Below the pieces are notes generated by a model. That model ran no database searches. It was not told the DNA's origin and saw nothing but the letters and a program-made list of their open reading frames with translations. From positions 1 to 64,000 of the forward strand of contig JAUWCL010000014.1 of assembly GCA_030609325.1 (NCBI GenBank): a stretch of 64,000 nucleotides of DNA, given 5' to 3'. Of the stretch, positions 9,102-18,035 are shown piece after piece. The position numbers were made by a program, and so were the translations under genes. Origin of the DNA: Candidatus Krumholzibacteriota bacterium. GTDB lineage: Bacteria > Krumholzibacteriota > Krumholzibacteriia > Krumholzibacteriales > Krumholzibacteriaceae. The number at the start of each line of letters is the position of its first letter. Position 1 is the stretch's first letter.

Positions 9102-10199
9102 TCAGCGTCTCTTTATCCTGTCGAACAGATTCTCGGGCATCTTATCAAGCTTCCTGACACCTCGCCATGCATGTTGAATCTGCCTTCGCAGTTTTCCGGT
9201 TACACCGCTCGGATCATAAGCCTTCAATATAGAGTACAGTATTATGGGATTGAACCTTTGTGGCCAGTAGGCAAGATAGCGGCCTTCCCAGGAAGTGGGC
9301 CCGAATTGCTTCTTGAATTCGTAGATGGGCTTATACCGATGGAAATGTCCCAGACGGTCAAACGCAAGAGTTAATGCCAGCTCGATGATACGACTCTGTG
9401 TCGGGTCATCCACATGTTCGTTGGCGAGAGGGGCTGTACCGAGAGTAGCCATCGCATATCCCTGTTCCTTTAGAAGACGGAAAGATTCAGCGATCAACAA
9501 CTGGTTCGTGCCACGCAATGTCGTTTCCTTGCGGCGCATCAGATCGAAATAGATACCATTTCTTGCATAAATAGGGGCGCATACTACGAATGCTTCGACC
9601 CGGTTGTCTTTGAGCACCAGAAAGTACTTCCGTTCTCCAGGATCGGACAGCCCGGGGTCGCCTATCAGAAAAGCAAACTCACCCGAGCCCTTGAATTTCA
9701 TCCAGGCGGCGGAGAGCTCCTCCATATTTTTCTCCCAGTCCGGCCTTCGCCCTTCAAGCGGACGATATTCGACCAGTGTCAAGCCGTGCTTCTTTGCCCT
9801 TCTGGTGTCATTACGCAGATCCTTGAACTTGCCGCCCGTCCACGACAATTTTTCCAGCTCGAAGATCGGCTCCTCGCCGATCTTGATCATGCCGAAGCCC
9901 TGTTTTTCGAGGACTTTCTTGCAACGATCGGTGACGGCCTGGAAGCAGCAGCGCCGTTTATGCGCATTGCAAAAATGCCTGAATTCAGAAATAAACTCGC
10001 TGAGATCTGAAGGATCACATACAGGATCACCGGCGGCCAACGCAACGTTGGCATGGACCACATACGCGATCACGCCGTCTATCCCGGATGGTGAAAAGAA
10101 GTATGACTTGTCGCTACAAAGAATGCTGTACGACTGGGACTGATAGCCGTGGCGTTTAAGTGCTTCGAGTACGCGATCCGAATCGCCGTTTACCTGCAC
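9102..10199 (-). CDS. DUF2156 (phosphatidylglycerol lysyltransferase C-domain-like) protein
   Basis: About 365 residues from a GTG at 10199 preceded by GAGGGAG. A TTG at 10256 would overlap the upstream kinase gene and lacks a good ribosome site. The chain is a double GNAT-like fold of the MprF C-terminal type: YFFSPSGIDGVIAY, ALAAGDPVCDP, CCFQAVTDR and DLRNDTRRAKKHGL in the first half, and the MRRKETTLRGTNQLLIAE stretch near the end. MprF moves Lys or Ala from aminoacyl-tRNA to phosphatidylglycerol. Stand-alone soluble DUF2156 proteins lack the flippase part, and their acceptor is usually unknown. It is the last gene of the TetR-radical SAM-phasin-UbiB operon. Confidence 0.8.
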   Translation of the reverse strand: MQVNGDSDRVLEALKRHGYQSQSYSILCSDKSYFFSPSGIDGVIAYVVHANVALAAGDPVCDPSDLSEFISEFRHFCNAHKRRCCFQAVTDRCKKVLEKQGFGMIKIGEEPIFELEKLSWTGGKFKDLRNDTRRAKKHGLTLVEYRPLEGRRPDWEKNMEELSAAWMKFKGSGEFAFLIGDPGLSDPGERKYFLVLKDNRVEAFVVCAPIYARNGIYFDLMRRKETTLRGTNQLLIAESFRLLKEQGYAMATLGTAPLANEHVDDPTQSRIIELALTLAFDRLGHFHRYKPIYEFKKQFGPTSWEGRYLAYWPQRFNPIILYSILKAYDPSGVTGKLRRQIQHAWRGVRKLDKMPENLFDRIKRR

Positions 10200-10224
10200 A
10201 AAAGCTCCCTCACAAATATAGTGG

Positions 10225-11919
10225 TTACATTCTTCCACGTCGCACGATCGTAACAAGCAGCCAGAACCCCATCAATCCCGCAATCAGGAAACCGACCAGG
10301 CCGATGACGGGTATCTCCTGCCACTTGGGCGGTATACCGGACAGGACCATGAGCGCTGAACCGATGATGAGCGCAGCGAGGACGATGGCATAAGCGATCC
10401 GGTTGCTGATCCTTTCGTGGGTGGCAAACATCGGTTCGAGGCCGCGGTGCTCGAACTCGACCTTCAGCAAACCTTTCCTGGCAAGCTTGAGAATTTTTCT
10501 CATCTCATCGGGCACTGCCCTCATCAGGCGGAAAATATCCATTCCTGAATCAACCATGTCCCTTGTGAGCCGGTCGGGCTTGAAACGGCCCATGCGGATA
10601 CGCCTTATAAAGGGAGTGGCCCGCTCAACGGCGTCGAAGCCGGGATCGAGCTCGCGGCCAAGACCCTCCACCGAGGCCAGAGCCTTCACCATCAGGAAAA
10701 GATTGGGTGGAATGCTCAGGTGGTGCAGAGCCGCCGTCTTTAATAACCGGGGAATCAGCTTCCCCATTTCCAGTTCACCGAGGGGCATATAGCTGTACTG
10801 ATCGATGAACTCGGAGACATCTCTCTCAAGCACACGGCGGTCGGGCTCCTTCTCCGGACCGGTCAACTCTAGGAGGGCATCCGTCGCCTTCTTTTCATCG
10901 CACCGGACGATACTCAATACGAGATCGACGAAATCTTCGCGGCTTGCGATATCCACCCTTCCCATCATCCCAAAATCGAGATAACAGATCACATTATCCG
11001 GCAGGATGAAGATGTTTCCGGGATGAGGGTCGGCATGAAAGAAACCATATACAAAGACCTGTTTCATGATCAGGTCGAAACCACGCTCGGCGATTACCGC
11101 CGGATCGAGGCCTTTTTCTCTCAGCCTGCTGATGTCGGAAATCTTGACTCCGTCCATATATTCCATTGTCAGGACGCGGTTACTGGAAATCTCCCTGTGA
11201 ACCCGGGGGATATAAATATCCGGATCATCGTCGAACTGCCGGGCGAACCTCAACATGTTCGCCGATTCCATTGTATAGTCGAGTTCCTTTTCGATCGTGC
11301 GGGCGAATTCGGTCACCATCCTGGTGGGGCGCTGAACATCCCAGCCTTCGATGTGCTTTTCAGCCAGGCCGGCAAGGTGCATCATGATTTCAAGGTCGAT
11401 CTCGATGATCCGGCGGATATCCGGTCTCTGGACCTTTACAACCACTTCCTCCCCGTCAAGTGTCCGTGCCCGGTGAACCTGCCCGATCGATGCCGCCGCC
11501 AGGGGATGCTCCTCGAAATACGAAAAGATCTGATCGAGAGGCTTGCCAAACTCGTTCTCCAGGATATCCCGGACATCGGCGAACGGGAAAGGCGGTACGT
11601 CATCCTGCAGCTTGGGCAGTTCCTGTATGAGATCAACGCTGAGCAGATCGGGCCGGGTCGAAAGAATCTGGCCCAGCTTGATAAAGGCTGGGCCGAGTTC
11701 CTCCAGTACCATCCTGATACGAACGGCGTTTGACAATGTCTCGAGCCTTGCCCGGCGTTTACGGGAAACGAGATTCAACCCCACTTCCACGGACTTCTCG
11801 ATATTCATAACGTCCACCAGGTGCCCGAACCCGTACTTGAAAAGCACGGACAGGATCCGGCGATAGCGCTTCACGTGGTGAACTGTTTTCTGGATCCGGT
11901 TTATCCTGAAGGTGGCCAA
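10225..11919 (-). CDS. AarF/ABC1/UbiB-family atypical kinase
   Basis: 564 residues. Hallmarks in order: the KxGQ-type motif in GPAFIKLGQILSTRPDLL, the Ala-rich nucleotide loop AAASIGQVHRA, the lysine strand EVVVKVQRP, EYMDGVKI, and the catalytic/metal segment HADPHPGNIFIL...YLDFGMMGR. Two membrane helices end the chain (about 505-560). Family members (UbiB, yeast Coq8) are ATPases or kinases needed for ubiquinone synthesis or lipid homeostasis. No ubiquinone genes are near, so a membrane-lipid role is as likely. It lies two bases after the phasin-like gene, an association seen for UbiB homologues elsewhere. Confidence 0.93.
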   Translation of the reverse strand: MATFRINRIQKTVHHVKRYRRILSVLFKYGFGHLVDVMNIEKSVEVGLNLVSRKRRARLETLSNAVRIRMVLEELGPAFIKLGQILSTRPDLLSVDLIQELPKLQDDVPPFPFADVRDILENEFGKPLDQIFSYFEEHPLAAASIGQVHRARTLDGEEVVVKVQRPDIRRIIEIDLEIMMHLAGLAEKHIEGWDVQRPTRMVTEFARTIEKELDYTMESANMLRFARQFDDDPDIYIPRVHREISSNRVLTMEYMDGVKISDISRLREKGLDPAVIAERGFDLIMKQVFVYGFFHADPHPGNIFILPDNVICYLDFGMMGRVDIASREDFVDLVLSIVRCDEKKATDALLELTGPEKEPDRRVLERDVSEFIDQYSYMPLGELEMGKLIPRLLKTAALHHLSIPPNLFLMVKALASVEGLGRELDPGFDAVERATPFIRRIRMGRFKPDRLTRDMVDSGMDIFRLMRAVPDEMRKILKLARKGLLKVEFEHRGLEPMFATHERISNRIAYAIVLAALIIGSALMVLSGIPPKWQEIPVIGLVGFLIAGLMGFWLLVTIVRRGRM

Positions 11920-11921
11920 GG

Positions 11922-12236
11922 TTACTCCTGTTTTTCACCGCCCACCGCATTTCTCTTTTCGAGAGAGGCAACTCTTTCAACCAGTTTATCAATATCTTTC
12001 TTTGTTACAACATCCAGTCTGGCCAGCACTTTCTTTACGCTCTCTTCGACCTTCTTCTCGAAATCTTTACTCGCTTCCTCGGACTTTTTCAAGAGCTCTT
12101 CGACAAACTCTTTTCCTTCTTTCTCCGTAATCTCGCCTTTTTTCACCAGTTCCCTGCCCAGTTCTTCGGCCTTCTCCTTGGTCATGACGGCAAGGCCCAC
12201 GCCTGTCAGCATGACTTTCTTCACAAGGTTCAGCAT
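11922..12236 (-). CDS. Phasin-like small coiled-coil protein
   Basis: 104 residues from ATG 12236, which follows AAAGGAG by 7 bases; an upstream in-frame start at 12287 has no such site. The chain starts with a short hydrophobic segment (MLNLVKKVMLTGVGLAV) and continues as a highly charged amphipathic helix (TKEKAEELGRELVKKGEITE and onward) ending in a likely coiled coil. This matches the phasin/PhaF-like family of polyhydroxyalkanoate granule regulators, which also occurs beside ABC1/UbiB kinases. No PHA synthase is present here, so granule binding is not assumed; it may tether or regulate the kinase. Confidence 0.75.
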   Translation of the reverse strand: MLNLVKKVMLTGVGLAVMTKEKAEELGRELVKKGEITEKEGKEFVEELLKKSEEASKDFEKKVEESVKKVLARLDVVTKKDIDKLVERVASLEKRNAVGGEKQE

Positions 12237-12283
12237 GGCTGCACTCCTTTCCTGAAAGACCCGGCGTGCCGCAGTACGCTCAT

Positions 12284-13732
12284 TCAATCACCCTTCTTCA
12301 TTCTCTCGATGTATTCATTTCTCCAGATCGGTTCGGTCAATTTTTTTATATCCTTCCCGTACTGTACCATACCCTGGTGATAATTGCCATCTTGCATGGC
12401 GACAGTGGCTTCTTCGTTTAAAGGCCTCGAACCGCAGCGCGCAACCGCGCCCTTGAGGATCTCGAAATGATCCCTGATCACGCAGGGACAGAGCCAGTTA
12501 TCCGTTTCTTCGGAAATACGGTTATATCCATATTCATCCTGCCACTTTCGTATTTCACGGAAAAACGGCGATTCGAGCGCCGTATCGAGTGTTCCTCCTT
12601 TCGAATAGATGTCATAAATATTATCTGAGGCATAAGGCACAAACGCGCATGGTGAAATGTCACCGTTCCAGTCGATGTAAAGATATCCACCCGGCCGGCC
12701 GGCGCTGATGCACCCATTGGAAAGGACCCCGTTGTTCCAGAAGTCGGCCAGGAATATCTCTCGCTCACGAACGAGGCGCTGCACCCTGCGTAACATCTCT
12801 ACACGCTGCCGGGGCGGGACCACCAGATCGAGCGACTGGCCGCGCCCTATCGGCATGTACTGGAACAGCCAGCCGTAGGCCGATCCTTCCTGCTCGAAGT
12901 AGAAATCGATGAAACGGTCACTTGTAATCGTTTCCCAGTTGTTCCTTGTAGGTGTGGCCGAGATACCGAACGGCACTCCGTTGTTTCGCAGATTCTCGAA
13001 TGCCTTGAGGATCTTTGCATGTACGCCCTTTCCGCGCCTTTCATCGGTCTCCTCGGTAAAACCTTCCACGGAGATCGCCGGTGTGATATTCCCCATTCCA
13101 CCCATGCGCCTGGCGACCTCATCCGTTATCAGCGTAGCATTGGTATAGACCATGAACATGTCGGAAGGGTGTTTCTCGACGATGTCGAGCAGCCCCTTCG
13201 GGCCGTCCCTCCAGAGGAAAGGCTCTCCTCCTGAGATCACGGTGAAATGAGATCCCCAGAGTTCACGCTTTTCGGTAAGGATCCTGTCGAAGGTCTCAAA
13301 ATCGAGACTCGCGTGATTTCCCGGTTCGCTCTCCGCATAACATCCTTTGCAGCGCAGGTTGCATTTTCCAGTCGGACTGATTAAAGCGAAGAGTGGAACT
13401 TTGCCTCCATGACTCCCGTCGGATGATCCCGGTCTTTCCCTACTGGTCAGAATGACGTTGTTCAGGAATACTTCTATCAATCGATTGATTACCTGCCTGG
13501 AGATCAGTCCCCGGTCGATGGCGCGTTCTGCGCCGCGCAGCATCGCCACAATGTAAAGATACTTCTCTTCCTGCACACCGACGGGACGGTTGGCAGGATT
13601 CTCGACGACAATCGATTTATACGCCCTGGATTCGATTACCTTTCTGGCCCTGGGTCTTATATATTTACTGTTGATCATGAGCCTGATTAATTCCTGAAAC
13701 GATCCGTTTTTCAGAATAGCCTCGGCTTTCAT
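12284..13732 (-). CDS. Radical SAM protein with C-terminal SPASM-like cysteines
   Basis: 482 residues. The radical SAM cluster motif CNLRCKGC (CxxxCxxC) follows ALISPTGK near residue 120, and the SAM-binding TVISGGEPFLW lies about 40 residues later. Toward the C-terminus, cysteines in NGCISAG, DISPCAFVPY and NWLCPCVIRDH could hold auxiliary iron-sulphur clusters as in SPASM/Twitch enzymes. An N-terminal helical region of about 100 residues precedes the barrel. The substrate cannot be named from sequence. Clustering with TetR, a phasin-like protein and a UbiB kinase hints at lipid or quinone chemistry rather than peptide modification, since no precursor peptide gene is visible. Confidence 0.88.
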   Translation of the reverse strand: MKAEAILKNGSFQELIRLMINSKYIRPRARKVIESRAYKSIVVENPANRPVGVQEEKYLYIVAMLRGAERAIDRGLISRQVINRLIEVFLNNVILTSRERPGSSDGSHGGKVPLFALISPTGKCNLRCKGCYAESEPGNHASLDFETFDRILTEKRELWGSHFTVISGGEPFLWRDGPKGLLDIVEKHPSDMFMVYTNATLITDEVARRMGGMGNITPAISVEGFTEETDERRGKGVHAKILKAFENLRNNGVPFGISATPTRNNWETITSDRFIDFYFEQEGSAYGWLFQYMPIGRGQSLDLVVPPRQRVEMLRRVQRLVREREIFLADFWNNGVLSNGCISAGRPGGYLYIDWNGDISPCAFVPYASDNIYDIYSKGGTLDTALESPFFREIRKWQDEYGYNRISEETDNWLCPCVIRDHFEILKGAVARCGSRPLNEEATVAMQDGNYHQGMVQYGKDIKKLTEPIWRNEYIERMKKGD

Positions 13733-13745
13733 TATTCTCCTCCAA

Positions 13746-14366
13746 TCATTCGGCCAGGCTCCCCTTGAGAAACAACTCCGTGATCATGGGAATATTTTTC
13801 TCGTAGGCATGACGCTCCGGGTTCTCCATCCAGCAGAAGAGAAAGGCGTTGGTGAGCCCCTCCAAGGAGATGGCCATGTAGTAGGGATCCACCCTGCGAA
13901 ACACGTTTCTCTTGATTCCGACCTCCAGCACCGCCGCGAGACGTTCCACCAGTTCGTTGTAAAGCTTGAGCATGTCCCTGTCCAGTCCGGCCGCAATATT
14001 GAAGCTGGCACCTCGTGTTTCGGCGAAATAGATCCTGAGCGAGCTGATACGAGTGGTGAAGAAACCCGATTTGGCCGAGATATACGACCTGATAACGGTC
14101 AGGGTATCATCCTCGCCCGCAAGGACCTCCGTGAGGATCCGGTGGTAATCAGTCGCCATTTCGGTCACGAGCACCTTGTAGAGATCCTCCTTGTTCCTGA
14201 AAAACTTGTAGAGCGTGCCTATTGCGAACTCGGCTTTCTTTGCGATCTTGTGCATGGATATGTTGTGATACCCTTCCTCGGCGAACAGCCCAAGAGCGGA
14301 AGAAAGCATGTGCTGGCGGCGCCAGAGCCTCTCCTTCTCCTTTCGTGAAAGATCCTTTTCCTTCAT
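13746..14366 (-). CDS. TetR/AcrR-family transcriptional regulator
   Basis: 206 residues from ATG 14366 (GGGAGGAC just upstream); the frame is open to 14471 but that leader is unlike TetR proteins. The N-terminal helix-turn-helix is classic: MLSSALGLFAEEGYHNISMH, KIAKKAEFAIGTLYKFFRNK, EDLYKVL. The C-terminal ligand domain is typical in length. It is the first gene of the operon running to 9102 and should repress it, probably along with its own promoter. The inducing ligand is unknown. Confidence 0.92.
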   Translation of the reverse strand: MKEKDLSRKEKERLWRRQHMLSSALGLFAEEGYHNISMHKIAKKAEFAIGTLYKFFRNKEDLYKVLVTEMATDYHRILTEVLAGEDDTLTVIRSYISAKSGFFTTRISSLRIYFAETRGASFNIAAGLDRDMLKLYNELVERLAAVLEVGIKRNVFRRVDPYYMAISLEGLTNAFLFCWMENPERHAYEKNIPMITELFLKGSLAE

Positions 14367-14423
14367 TACGTCCTCCCGTCCAAGCCCATTACAGCCCACA
14401 TGCAAGCAAGAACATAACGTCAT

Positions 14424-14450
14424 ATAATAGAATGATGCGTCACATGTCAA
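14424..14450 (-). promoter_or_regulatory. Candidate promoter of the TetR-radical SAM operon
   Basis: Minus-strand TTGACA (14445-14450) and TATTAT (14424-14429) are 15 bases apart, shorter than ideal. The region is AT-rich and lies about 60 bases before the TetR start. A self-repressor should bind here, but I could not define a clean palindrome. Confidence 0.4.
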
Positions 14451-14483
14451 GAAAAAAAATTTCCTTTTCATGAATAATCCGGG

Positions 14484-16511
14484 TTAATGGTGTTTGCTTG
14501 TGCCGGTATCGCCGTAGAAGCGATTGATTTCCCCCATGATTATTTTCAAGATATCCGGGCGCGGACGGGACGCCTTCAGCGTGATGTCGTTCAACTTGTA
14601 CTTCTTTGTGTACATCGGGTAGATCTCATAGACGCTGTTTTCGACGATGAATGCATGATTGAAATAGCTGCCGATTACAAAGGGACGCATCTCTGTTTGC
14701 TTGTCGAACAAACTTCTCCCGTTGCTGTAATCCAGGATGTCGCTTGTACAGCCAAAGAAGTCCTGAAGAAGAGTCGGCGCGATGTCGATATGGGAGGTCG
14801 CATGTGTAATGCGCTGCGGCTCCTTATCGGGGAAATAGACGATCAGCGGCACACGGGTCTGATACTGCGTGAAGTTACTGCCGTGCCCCCAATAATTAGC
14901 CTTGTTATCATTGAACTCCTCGCCATGGTCGGTGGTGATGATGATGATCGTATTCGCCAGAGCCCTGAGTGATTCCAGTTCTTGAATGATTTCGCCAACG
15001 AGTGCGTCGACATAGTGGATCGAGTTTCGATAATCATTCAGGTAATATTCGGGGGCTGTGCCGTCGCTAGTGAACGCCAGGTTTATCTCCTTGGCGGGGC
15101 GAAACAGCGCATGGGCTTCGGGATAACAGTAGGGGCAGTGGGACGACTTGAAAAAGGCAAGAGCCATGAACGGCCGCTGACTGCCTGTTTGCTCATGTAA
15201 GAATGAGATCAATTGCCTGGTAAGGTCTTTATCCTGATCGGGGATGGATTTCCCCGAGAAGGATTCGTGAACCTCGATGCCGCGAAAGATGGTGTCCTTG
15301 ATCTTATGACGCTCGAATTTCGATTTGGCATAAATGCCAAAAGAATATTTGTTTTTTTTAAGGACATCGATGAGGACAGGATTGTCGATGAGGGTGCTGT
15401 TGGCCTTCACCGCCGTCCAGTAAGTCGGGTGAAGCCCATAGAACATGCCGAAAATGCCGCATGTTGTTTGATTGCCGGAGCTGAAATGCTTGAGAAACAT
15501 CGATGATTTCTGAGAGAGGGCAAAGATGTTCGGCGACACTGCATCGTTCATCATGTCGAAACGCCAGCTTTCCAGCAAGATAATAACGATGTTAGGAAGT
15601 TTCTTGCCGTACGGTGCACTGTACTTCATGTCGCTGAGCGGATAGTTCAGGGAGCTGTATTGGTACTCCTTCGATGTGACCCCGGATTCGGTCTCTCCAA
15701 TCGGGAGAAGTCCTCCGTATTTAACGGCATTCTTATGCGAGGTGAAAGGGATGTAGGCAGGGAGGTGCGGTGTAAGACTTGTGATCCGGTTATTGTTCCT
15801 CTGGTAGGCGACGATATGGATAACCTGGCTGACACCAAAGGCCAGGATCGTGAGCAGCGAAAAGGTCAGAATCAGACATTTGGGTTTCCTGACCATCCGC
15901 GCAACGGTGAAAATCCCGACCTCAACCGCGATGATTCCAAGCAGGGCCACCAGCAATGTGTGGCGTGTGGGAGTCGGCAAACCCAGACCGCTGAAATCGT
16001 TAAAAACATATCCTAGCCAAAAGAAATCGATGTGAATCTTAGTTATGTTATACATAAAGCTGTCCAGGAGGAGATAGTAGACGAAGATCGTAATGATTGC
16101 TCCGCTGCAGCAGATCGCCACCCTTCTGAGAGAAAAAAAGAATAGAGATATGAGTATGATGACGAACAGAAGAGGGAAAACGTAGTAGCCGATGAAGACA
16201 CAGGAGATGTAAACCCATGTCAGCCTGGTGAAATCGACGTGCCTAATGTTCAGCAGAAGAGTAGAGCAGATCAGCGGAACATTGAGCACCAGAGCCGTGA
16301 CCAGATATTGATACAGGTCGGTGTATTTCTTTAGAGAAGGGCAATGGAAGTTTGTGCGTCGGACCCTTTCAGTCGGATCTGCAGGGGAAAGAATTGCATC
16401 TTCGAGGTTCTGACAACGCGCGGGGTCTATTTCGCTCCCAGTTCGGAAGCTTCCACGACCCGGCAAATCCGCTTCGAGTTCACGTTGCCGGATGAAACCG
16501 TGTTTCTCCAT
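14484..16511 (-). CDS. YejM/PbgA-like membrane sulfatase-fold protein
   Basis: 675 residues. About five membrane helices (residues 70-270) precede a periplasmic alkaline-phosphatase/sulfatase-fold domain. Similarity to E. coli YejM is visible in NYPLSDMKYS, SSGNQTTCGIFGMFYGLHP and ATSHIDIAPTLLQDFFG. YejM senses lipopolysaccharide and lacks a working metal site. Here the site looks intact: E314 in LLESWR, T349/T350 in NQTTCG and D528-H529 in TTDHGEEF, with spacing close to lipoteichoic-acid synthase. It could therefore be an active phosphotransferase or sulfatase as well as a lipid sensor. It ends the RND/DUF1302 operon (12 bases after the barrel gene). Confidence 0.85.
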   Translation of the reverse strand: MEKHGFIRQRELEADLPGRGSFRTGSEIDPARCQNLEDAILSPADPTERVRRTNFHCPSLKKYTDLYQYLVTALVLNVPLICSTLLLNIRHVDFTRLTWVYISCVFIGYYVFPLLFVIILISLFFFSLRRVAICCSGAIITIFVYYLLLDSFMYNITKIHIDFFWLGYVFNDFSGLGLPTPTRHTLLVALLGIIAVEVGIFTVARMVRKPKCLILTFSLLTILAFGVSQVIHIVAYQRNNNRITSLTPHLPAYIPFTSHKNAVKYGGLLPIGETESGVTSKEYQYSSLNYPLSDMKYSAPYGKKLPNIVIILLESWRFDMMNDAVSPNIFALSQKSSMFLKHFSSGNQTTCGIFGMFYGLHPTYWTAVKANSTLIDNPVLIDVLKKNKYSFGIYAKSKFERHKIKDTIFRGIEVHESFSGKSIPDQDKDLTRQLISFLHEQTGSQRPFMALAFFKSSHCPYCYPEAHALFRPAKEINLAFTSDGTAPEYYLNDYRNSIHYVDALVGEIIQELESLRALANTIIIITTDHGEEFNDNKANYWGHGSNFTQYQTRVPLIVYFPDKEPQRITHATSHIDIAPTLLQDFFGCTSDILDYSNGRSLFDKQTEMRPFVIGSYFNHAFIVENSVYEIYPMYTKKYKLNDITLKASRPRPDILKIIMGEINRFYGDTGTSKHH

Positions 16512-16523
16512 GATATGCCTTTA

Positions 16524-17867
16524 TTAGAACGCGTACTTGAAAGCCAAGTAGATTTCGTCCATCCCTGTCAATTGCCCGAAGTTTGAGTGACCACTTCCTT
16601 CGATGAGATGAGCCCCAATCTTTACCTCGCTACCATCCCATGGGTAATAGGCGATCTCCGGCATGCCTACGATTGCGTAGTCATCTCCCGGATCTGTTAT
16701 GTCCGGGACTTCCACCGCCGCTGCCATAGTCAGTTTTATTGTTTCATTGCGGAACTTCTTCTCCACACCCCCGACGAGATAATCGTGGAGTGCATCTTGC
16801 CCCAACTCATGTACGAATCCGTGAATGAATTGACCGTTTAAATAAATTCCATTGTGGAACGTATAGTCTCCCCCGATGGCAAAGCGCGCGAACGGATCAT
16901 CAGAAAGAGCTACAAACTCGCTAATGCCCAATTCCAACGCAGACGCATCCAGCATGGCCTGGACTTCTTCGGGGAAAAACACTCCTATTTCCGCCCATAC
17001 GCCAACATCCCAGATCGCCCCACTCATATCCACCCCCAGGACATCCATGCGAGGAAACACAAGAGTGTTGTGAGCCTCCACACCGCCACTTTCATCAGGC
17101 GTCAGAATCACCTTCTTTATAACCGGAAAATCACTTCGCCCCTTGTAATAGCTCACCGAAAGGTCGTAGTTGAGTACCGCCCGGCTCACCTTGATCGCAG
17201 CCGATGCCTGTTCCTTGAGGGATCTCCCCGGCAAATCCAACTCGTCTGAGACCACACTCGGCTTTATGTCGCCGCCGAGTGCAGGCAGGGAACCGGCGAG
17301 CGCCGCTGCCCAATCCGGGGGTGGAAGTGCCGCAGGCGTGAAACTCGGAACAAAAACACCATAGATTGTGACCTCGTCCCAGTAGTACGTAGCCAGCATG
17401 CTGGTTGTCGGAACGTGACGCCCGAAGTCCCAGATATCCTCCAGGTCGTCCGGATTGATATTGTCCGTGGGGTTGATCTTATCTGCGGTTCCCCATGCGA
17501 TACGTTGCCTGCCTATCCGGAAATCGAGATTGGGCGAGAGAAACTCGTACAGATCCACATACGCTTCCCGGAGAATCAAGTCCCAGGGGTTCAACTTCCT
17601 CTTGTCATGCCCCATGAGATCCGCGGTAGACTTTGCCACCGTGCCCCCGAACCCGCGGACCCAGACCTGGGCAAATACATGTGCATTGTCGACGGGACTT
17701 GCGTCAATCTCCAGGTTGAGCCGGTTTTCATTCCAGAGCAATTGTCCGTCACTCGTTCGCACACGCCAGTCGGTCAGGACATAGCCGCCGATGTCCACGT
17801 CTTCGGCCCTGGCCGAGCTTAAAAGACTGCCCCAGAAAAACATGATAATTATGAGTTTTATCCTCAT
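16524..17867 (-). CDS. DUF1302-like outer-membrane beta-barrel protein
   Basis: 447 residues with a signal peptide (MRIKLIIIMFFWGSLLSSARA). Alternating amphipathic strands follow: DIGGYVLTDWRVR, ENRLNLEIDASPVDN, LREAYVDLYEFLSPNLDFRI, GRQRIAWGTADKINPTDNIN. The last strand ends KYAF. The GRQ.IAWG..D.INP segment is the mark of DUF1302 proteins, usually encoded with an MMPL/RND transporter and a LolA-like lipoprotein carrier, exactly as here. It probably acts as an outer-membrane channel or acceptor for the cargo moved by those partners. Its ribosome site GGAGG lies inside the last codons of the native LolA-like remnant (17868-18035), showing the two were originally one operon. Confidence 0.85.
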   Translation of the reverse strand: MRIKLIIIMFFWGSLLSSARAEDVDIGGYVLTDWRVRTSDGQLLWNENRLNLEIDASPVDNAHVFAQVWVRGFGGTVAKSTADLMGHDKRKLNPWDLILREAYVDLYEFLSPNLDFRIGRQRIAWGTADKINPTDNINPDDLEDIWDFGRHVPTTSMLATYYWDEVTIYGVFVPSFTPAALPPPDWAAALAGSLPALGGDIKPSVVSDELDLPGRSLKEQASAAIKVSRAVLNYDLSVSYYKGRSDFPVIKKVILTPDESGGVEAHNTLVFPRMDVLGVDMSGAIWDVGVWAEIGVFFPEEVQAMLDASALELGISEFVALSDDPFARFAIGGDYTFHNGIYLNGQFIHGFVHELGQDALHDYLVGGVEKKFRNETIKLTMAAAVEVPDITDPGDDYAIVGMPEIAYYPWDGSEVKIGAHLIEGSGHSNFGQLTGMDEIYLAFKYAF

Positions 17868-18035
17868 CTACGGCCTCCGCTGCAAAAAACGCCCGATAAA
17901 GATGGCATCTGAGAGCCCGGCATCGAGGATGATTGTAGAAAAACCCACAATTGTACGATGTTCGATCTTGAGATCCTGCATATCGATCTCCAAAGCCATC
18001 CAGTAGCCCTCGATCTTGCTCACCTCGCTATCATC
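17868..18035 (-). pseudogene. 3' remnant of the native LolA-like gene
   Basis: Read on the minus strand from 18035 to the TAG at 17868-17870, this gives 55 residues containing SKIEGYWMALEIDMQDLKIE. They align without a gap to the last 53 residues of the intact neighbour (VKIDGYWISKVSEMQDLKAE). The remnant has the GC-rich codon use of the surrounding genome, whereas the intact copy is AT-rich. It has no start and no 5' part: the AT-rich copy ends exactly where it begins (stop 18031-18033). It is the surviving 3' end of the gene that once preceded the DUF1302 gene. Confidence 0.85.
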
